Assembly: GCA_018265835.1 (NCBI GenBank)
Contig: JABLYK010000028.1
Span: forward strand, 1 to 26,301
DNA: 26,301 nucleotides
DNA from: Oscillospiraceae bacterium
Lineage (GTDB): Bacteria > Bacillota > Clostridia > Oscillospirales > Oscillospiraceae
Direction of reading: 5' to 3'
The notes under the pieces are model-generated. The model worked only from the letters and a program-made list of their open reading frames with translations. It did no database searches and was not told the DNA's origin. Position numbers and translations under genes: made by a program. Shown piece by piece: positions 23,267 through 26,301 of the stretch. Numbering within the stretch: the first letter of the stretch is position 1; every line of letters starts with the position of its first letter.

Positions 23267-23921
23267 CAAGCTGAGAATGCGCTTTTCCAAGACCGGGCGG
23301 GCGGTCTATATCTCCCACCTCGACCTGATGCGCACGATACAGCGCGCATTCATGCGCGCGGATTATCCTTTAAAATATTCTGAGGGCTTCAACCCCCACG
23401 CGCAGATCTCCATTCTGCTGCCGCTGTCGGTTGGCTGTGCGAGCGAATGCGAGCTGATGGATTTTCAGCTCACGGAGGACGTCGACCTGCAGGCGCTTCC
23501 GGCGCGGCTGACCGCCGCCATGCCGGAGGGCATCACGGTGCAGGCGGCGTACCCCGCCGAGGCGAAGGCCAAATATCTAAAGTGGCTGCGCGTCACCGGA
23601 CGCTATGAATATGACCGCGCCGATCCGGCGGAGCTGGCGGGGAAACTCGCGGCGTTTTATGCGCAGGAGTCCATTGTCATCACCCGCAAGACCAAGCGCG
23701 GGGAAGGGGAGATGGACATTGCACCCGCCGTTTCGGAGCTGCATGTCCGCCCGCTGGAGGGCTTTGTGGAGCTGGAAGCGGTCGTTTCTGCGCAGGAGCC
23801 GACGCTGAATCCCGACCATCTGGTCGCCGCGCTGCGTCAGTGCGCGCCGGAGCTTGCGCCGGATTTTGCGGTGTTCACGCGCAAAGAGGTCTACGACGCG
23901 GAAATGAAAATTTTCCGCTGA
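23259..23921 (+). CDS. TIGR03936/DUF2344 radical-SAM-associated protein
   Basis: A 220-aa soluble protein with the family N-terminus MRFSKTGRAVYISHLDLMR and the segment PLKYSEGFNPHAQISILLPLSVG. It is the standard partner of the preceding radical SAM protein, found either as a C-terminal fusion or as the next gene. Here it begins 8 nt inside the radical SAM gene with GGAGG just upstream. Its function is unknown. In other Clostridia, from memory, an RNase G-like gene and rplU often come next; here rplS with its own promoter follows. Confidence 0.9.
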   Translation: MPDKLRMRFSKTGRAVYISHLDLMRTIQRAFMRADYPLKYSEGFNPHAQISILLPLSVGCASECELMDFQLTEDVDLQALPARLTAAMPEGITVQAAYPAEAKAKYLKWLRVTGRYEYDRADPAELAGKLAAFYAQESIVITRKTKRGEGEMDIAPAVSELHVRPLEGFVELEAVVSAQEPTLNPDHLVAALRQCAPELAPDFAVFTRKEVYDAEMKIFR

Positions 23922-23927
23922 AAACAC

Positions 23928-23956
23928 TTGCAAATAGGACAAATTTATGGTAACCT
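23928..23956 (+). promoter_or_regulatory. Promoter of rplS
   Basis: TTGCAA (23928-23933) and TAACCT (23951-23956) are 17 bp apart. The leader of about 90 nt contains a TTGCGC-GAAAT-GCGCAA hairpin (23965-23981). Ribosomal protein leaders are often regulatory, but I cannot match this to a known L19 leader. Confidence 0.55.
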
Positions 23957-24053
23957 ATCATGGCTTGCGCGAAATGCGCAATAACACGACGGTCCGCTGC
24001 CGCGATTCGGCTCAGTCCTCCGGTATGAACGTCTGATAAAGGAAGGATTTTTT

Positions 24054-24395
24054 ATGGATCTCATCAAAACCCTGACCGAGCAGTACATGAAGCCCGAGCT
24101 GCCGGCGATGCGCGTGGGCGACACGGTGCGTGTGACCGTGCGCGTCAAGGAGGGCAACCGTGAGCGTAACCAGGCTTTCGAGGGTACCATCATTGCCAAG
24201 AAGCATGGCGGCATCAACGAGACCATCACCGTGCGCCGCATCTCCTACGGCGTTGGCTGCGAGAAGGTATTTCCCGTGCATTCTCCCACCATCGTGTCTG
24301 TCGAGACGGTTCGCCGCGGCAAGGTTCGCAGAGCCAAGCTGTATTACCTGCGTGACCGCGTGGGCAAGAAGGCAAAGGTCAAAGAGCGCATCTGA
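24054..24395 (+). CDS. rplS: 50S ribosomal protein L19
   Basis: A 113-aa protein of normal length for L19, which sits at the 30S-50S interface. Family signatures are RVGDTVRVTVRVKEGNRER, the AFEGTIIAKKHGG segment, VRRISYGVGCEKVFP and the basic C-terminus KVRRAKLYYLRDRVGKKAKVKE. AAGGAAGG precedes the ATG. It has its own promoter and is ended by the bidirectional terminator at 24426-24461, so it is probably monocistronic. Confidence 0.98.
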   Translation: MDLIKTLTEQYMKPELPAMRVGDTVRVTVRVKEGNRERNQAFEGTIIAKKHGGINETITVRRISYGVGCEKVFPVHSPTIVSVETVRRGKVRRAKLYYLRDRVGKKAKVKERI

Positions 24396-24425
24396 GAAAC
24401 CGGACACCCGGTATCTTCGATCCAG

Positions 24426-24461
24426 AAAAAACCCGGAACTGCTGCAGTTCCGGGATTTTTT
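24426..24461. terminator. Bidirectional terminator between rplS and the amidase gene
   Basis: The arms CCCGGAACTG and its complement (10 bp, 3-nt loop) are flanked by AAAAAA on the left and TTTTTT on the right, so both strands show a T run. Confidence 0.92.
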
Positions 24462-24480
24462 CAACTGGAAGGCAAACGGC

Positions 24481-25026
24481 TCAGACCGTCAGCTCCGTTC
24501 CGGCAAGCAGCGGCTCAAACCGGTACGGCTTCTGCCAGGACTCCCGCCGGACGCCCTCGATGTGCAAAAACCGAGCGGTGTCATATTGGTAAGAGGACAG
24601 GGCGCGGTTTTTCGCATCGTAGCTGTGCGCGGAGACGAAAAGCTCCCGCGCCGTGCGGCCGGTGACGAGCAGCGTGTGGTAAAACGTACCGTCGCTGCGG
24701 CCAAGCTGAACCACATCGCCGATTTCCAGCGCGTCCCGGTCAACGGTGGCGGCAAACGGCCCCGCGCCGTGGTTCGTGGTGATGAAATCGTAAAAATACT
24801 GCACGCCCGTCCAGGACGGGGTGCGGCTGGAGAGCGCGTAATAATACCAGCCGAATGTTTTCGTGTCGTTCATCACGCCGGCGCCTGCCAGCACACATTG
24901 CGAGACGAAATTGGTACAGTCCCCGCCAATGCCTGCAAAATGGTAGAACAGCGGATTTTGGCCGAGCGCCCAGCGCATGGCGTAGGCATAGGCGCGCTGT
25001 CTGTCGTATGGGTGTATCTCCGGCAT
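24481..25026 (-). CDS. Putative amidase-domain protein (Amidase_6-like, papain-like fold)
   Basis: A 181-aa protein without a signal peptide. It begins PYDRQRAYAYAMRWALGQNP and has GGDCTNFVSQC (candidate nucleophile Cys37), a later FYHTLLVTG (candidate His117) and VSAHSYDAKNR. This pattern is that of the Amidase_6 family, common in spore-forming Clostridia and related to NlpC/P60-type cysteine hydrolases. The frame runs upstream to 25116, but ATG 25026 is chosen because GAGGTGAG lies just before it and the protein starts as in the family. It lies on the opposite strand between rplS and lepB. Function as a cell-wall or spore-coat hydrolase is a guess. Confidence 0.82.
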   Translation of the reverse strand: MPEIHPYDRQRAYAYAMRWALGQNPLFYHFAGIGGDCTNFVSQCVLAGAGVMNDTKTFGWYYYALSSRTPSWTGVQYFYDFITTNHGAGPFAATVDRDALEIGDVVQLGRSDGTFYHTLLVTGRTARELFVSAHSYDAKNRALSSYQYDTARFLHIEGVRRESWQKPYRFEPLLAGTELTV

Positions 25027-25102
25027 GATCTCACCTCGCTTTATCGTATGCGACGGTCGCATCCGGCGCGACCAAAAATATTGGCTGGGGAGCGATTTTT
25101 TG

Positions 25103-25132
25103 TTGCTCGGTGGCATCTTTTTCGTGTATAAT
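25103..25132 (+). promoter_or_regulatory. Promoter of lepB-rbgA
   Basis: TTGCTC (25103-25108) and a perfect TATAAT (25127-25132) are 18 bp apart, about 33 nt before the lepB start. It lies upstream of the divergent amidase gene. Confidence 0.7.
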
Positions 25133-25165
25133 ATACTTTATCAATTTTGGAACCGAGGTTTTGGT

Positions 25166-25726
25166 ATGGACGAAAGCAAGGCAGCGCCGAAAAAGACGCA
25201 GGGTGGCGCGCGCGGCGAAGTGTATGACTGGATCCAGTGCATCATTGCGGCGCTGATCTTCTGCGTGCTGCTGTTCGTGTTCGTGGCGCGGATGGTGAAC
25301 GTCGTCGGCTCCTCCATGTACCCGACGCTGGAGGAGAACGACAAGATGATCATTTCCAATCTGTTCTTTACGCCGAAGCAGGGCGACATTGTCGTGCTGC
25401 GCAAGGAGTCGTTTATGGATGAGCCGATCGTCAAGCGCGTGATTGCAACGGAAAATCAGATCGTGAACATTGACTTTGACGCGGGCATCGTGTACGTGGA
25501 CGGCGAGGCGCTCAACGAGCCCTATATCAACCAGCCGACGCATGACCGCGAGAATTTTGACGGCCCGATCACGGTGCCGGAGGGATGCGTGTTCGTGATG
25601 GGCGACAATCGCAACGCCTCGACGGACAGCCGCTATTCCGATCTCGGCTGTGTCGATACGCGGTATATCATGGGCAAAGTGTATTTCACCATCTTCCCGC
25701 TTAAAAATTTTGGGGTGACACGCTGA
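25166..25726 (+). CDS. lepB: Signal peptidase I
   Basis: A 186-aa, single-span type I signal peptidase that removes signal peptides from secreted proteins. The membrane segment is at about 22-42. The catalytic serine is Ser50 in VVGSSMYPTL, the general base lysine is Lys90 in PIVKRVIA, and the conserved GDNRNASTDSRYSDLG box lies near 147. The short length is typical of Gram-positive SipS-type enzymes. The frame opens far upstream, but ATG 25166 is chosen: the promoter lies inside the extension and GAGG precedes it at about 9 nt. The rbgA gene starts 1 nt after its stop codon, so the two are co-transcribed. Confidence 0.95.
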   Translation: MDESKAAPKKTQGGARGEVYDWIQCIIAALIFCVLLFVFVARMVNVVGSSMYPTLEENDKMIISNLFFTPKQGDIVVLRKESFMDEPIVKRVIATENQIVNIDFDAGIVYVDGEALNEPYINQPTHDRENFDGPITVPEGCVFVMGDNRNASTDSRYSDLGCVDTRYIMGKVYFTIFPLKNFGVTR

Positions 25727-25727
25727 G

Positions 25728-26301
25728 ATGGAGCAGGCGTTTGAAAAACTGAACATCCAGTGGTTTCCCGGCCACATGACGAAAGCGCAGCGCATGATCG
25801 AGGAGCACATGAAGCAGGTGGACGCCGTGTGCGAGATCCTCGACGCGCGCATTCCAATGGCGAGCCGCAATCCGGACATTGACCGTCTGGCGGGCGAAAA
25901 GCCGCGCATTGTGGTGCTCAACCGCATCGACCTTGCCGACCCGCAGGCGACGTCGCGCTGGCGCGCCGCGTTCAAGGCGCAGGGTATGACCGTGCTGGAG
26001 ACGGATTGCCGCAGCGGAAAGGGCGTCAGCGGTTTTGCCGCCGCCGTGCGCGCCGCGCTGAAGGAAAAGATGGAGGCCTATGCTGCCAAGGGGCAGGTGG
26101 GACGGCCGATGCGCGTGATGGTGCTCGGCATCCCGAACGTGGGGAAGTCTACTTTTATTAATAAGGTGGCGCGCCGCAAGGCGGCCGCTGCCGGCGACCG
26201 GCCGGGCGTGACGCGCGGCAAGCAGTGGATCACAGTGGACAGCGGTCTGGAGCTGCTGGACACGCCGGGCATCCTCTGGCCGCGGTTTGACAGTCAGGAG
26301 G
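25728..26301 (+). CDS. rbgA: Ribosome biogenesis GTPase RbgA/YlqF (5' part, runs off the window)
   Basis: The first 191 codons of a circularly permuted GTPase needed for late 50S assembly in Firmicutes. The N-terminus has QWFPGHMTKA with the catalytic histidine (His16), then the G4 motif, which reads NRID (65-68) rather than the usual NKxD. G1 is GIPNVGKST (134-142), G2 is PGVTRG and G3 is DTPG followed by ILWPRF, giving the permuted order G4-G1-G2-G3. The C-terminal domain lies beyond the edge. It begins 1 nt after lepB. The lepB-rbgA order beside rplS is a known Firmicutes cluster, and rnhB would be expected next. Confidence 0.95.
   Translation, partial: MEQAFEKLNIQWFPGHMTKAQRMIEEHMKQVDAVCEILDARIPMASRNPDIDRLAGEKPRIVVLNRIDLADPQATSRWRAAFKAQGMTVLETDCRSGKGVSGFAAAVRAALKEKMEAYAAKGQVGRPMRVMVLGIPNVGKSTFINKVARRKAAAAGDRPGVTRGKQWITVDSGLELLDTPGILWPRFDSQE

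Noticed and set aside
20834..23290. 818-codon minus-strand open frame antisense to the M50 and radical SAM genes
   Set aside because: It is a shadow of two well-supported genes, with no ribosome binding site or known motif.
25042..25050. Sigma-K/sigma-E-like -10 (CATACGATA, minus strand) before the amidase gene
   Set aside because: No matching -35 at proper spacing, and the resulting leader would be too short for the ribosome site.

Overview
The window is a GC-rich (estimated by eye) chromosomal segment from a spore-forming member of the Firmicutes. The best guess is Clostridia of the Oscillospiraceae/Ruminococcaceae type. The reasons are an alpha/beta small acid-soluble spore protein, a SpoIVFA/SpoIVFB-like M23-M50 protease pair, strong AGGAGG-type ribosome binding sites, Gram-positive cluster orders (lepB-rbgA beside rplS) and TTGACA/TATAAT promoters. 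The genus cannot be fixed from sequence alone. I see no insertion sequence, prophage, CRISPR array or rRNA.

Layout. 1-2103: an ECF transporter S component (-) and an AlaX-type alanyl-tRNA editing protein (+) diverge from back-to-back promoters, followed by a spore SASP gene (-). 2218-7634: a PepV-like M20 dipeptidase (-) diverges from the glmS-guaA operon (+), and an unrecognised 127-aa gene follows. 7725-13257: a five-gene oligopeptide ABC importer on the minus strand (transcription order oppA-oppB-oppC-oppD-oppF). It is preceded by a lysine riboswitch (13428-13592) with its own Rho-independent terminator (13322-13354). 13972-18843: three plus-strand units that look metabolically related, each with its own promoter or terminator: an N-acyl-D-amino-acid deacylase-like amidohydrolase, the two subunits of an aconitase-X enzyme (cis-3-hydroxy-L-proline dehydratase-like), and an NSS/SNF-family sodium symporter. 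18886-19842: a YjjG-like HAD phosphatase and a minus-strand tRNA-Pro(CGG) with a consensus promoter. 19959-23921: a tightly packed operon of an M23 peptidase, an M50 site-2 protease, a TIGR03960-type radical SAM protein and its TIGR03936/DUF2344 partner. 23928-26301: rplS, an opposite-strand amidase-like gene, lepB and the 5' part of rbgA (runs off the window).

How the genes may work together. Much of the window concerns amino acid and peptide acquisition: a dipeptidase, a lysine-riboswitch-controlled peptide importer, a D-aminoacylase-like enzyme, an AcnX dehydratase and an amino acid symporter. The rest is housekeeping (glmS, guaA, rplS, lepB, rbgA, AlaX) and sporulation. The most notable signals are the lysine riboswitch placed in front of an Opp/Dpp-type operon, which suggests this importer supplies lysine or lysine-containing peptides, and the AcnX/deacylase/NSS neighbourhood, whose substrate is unknown.
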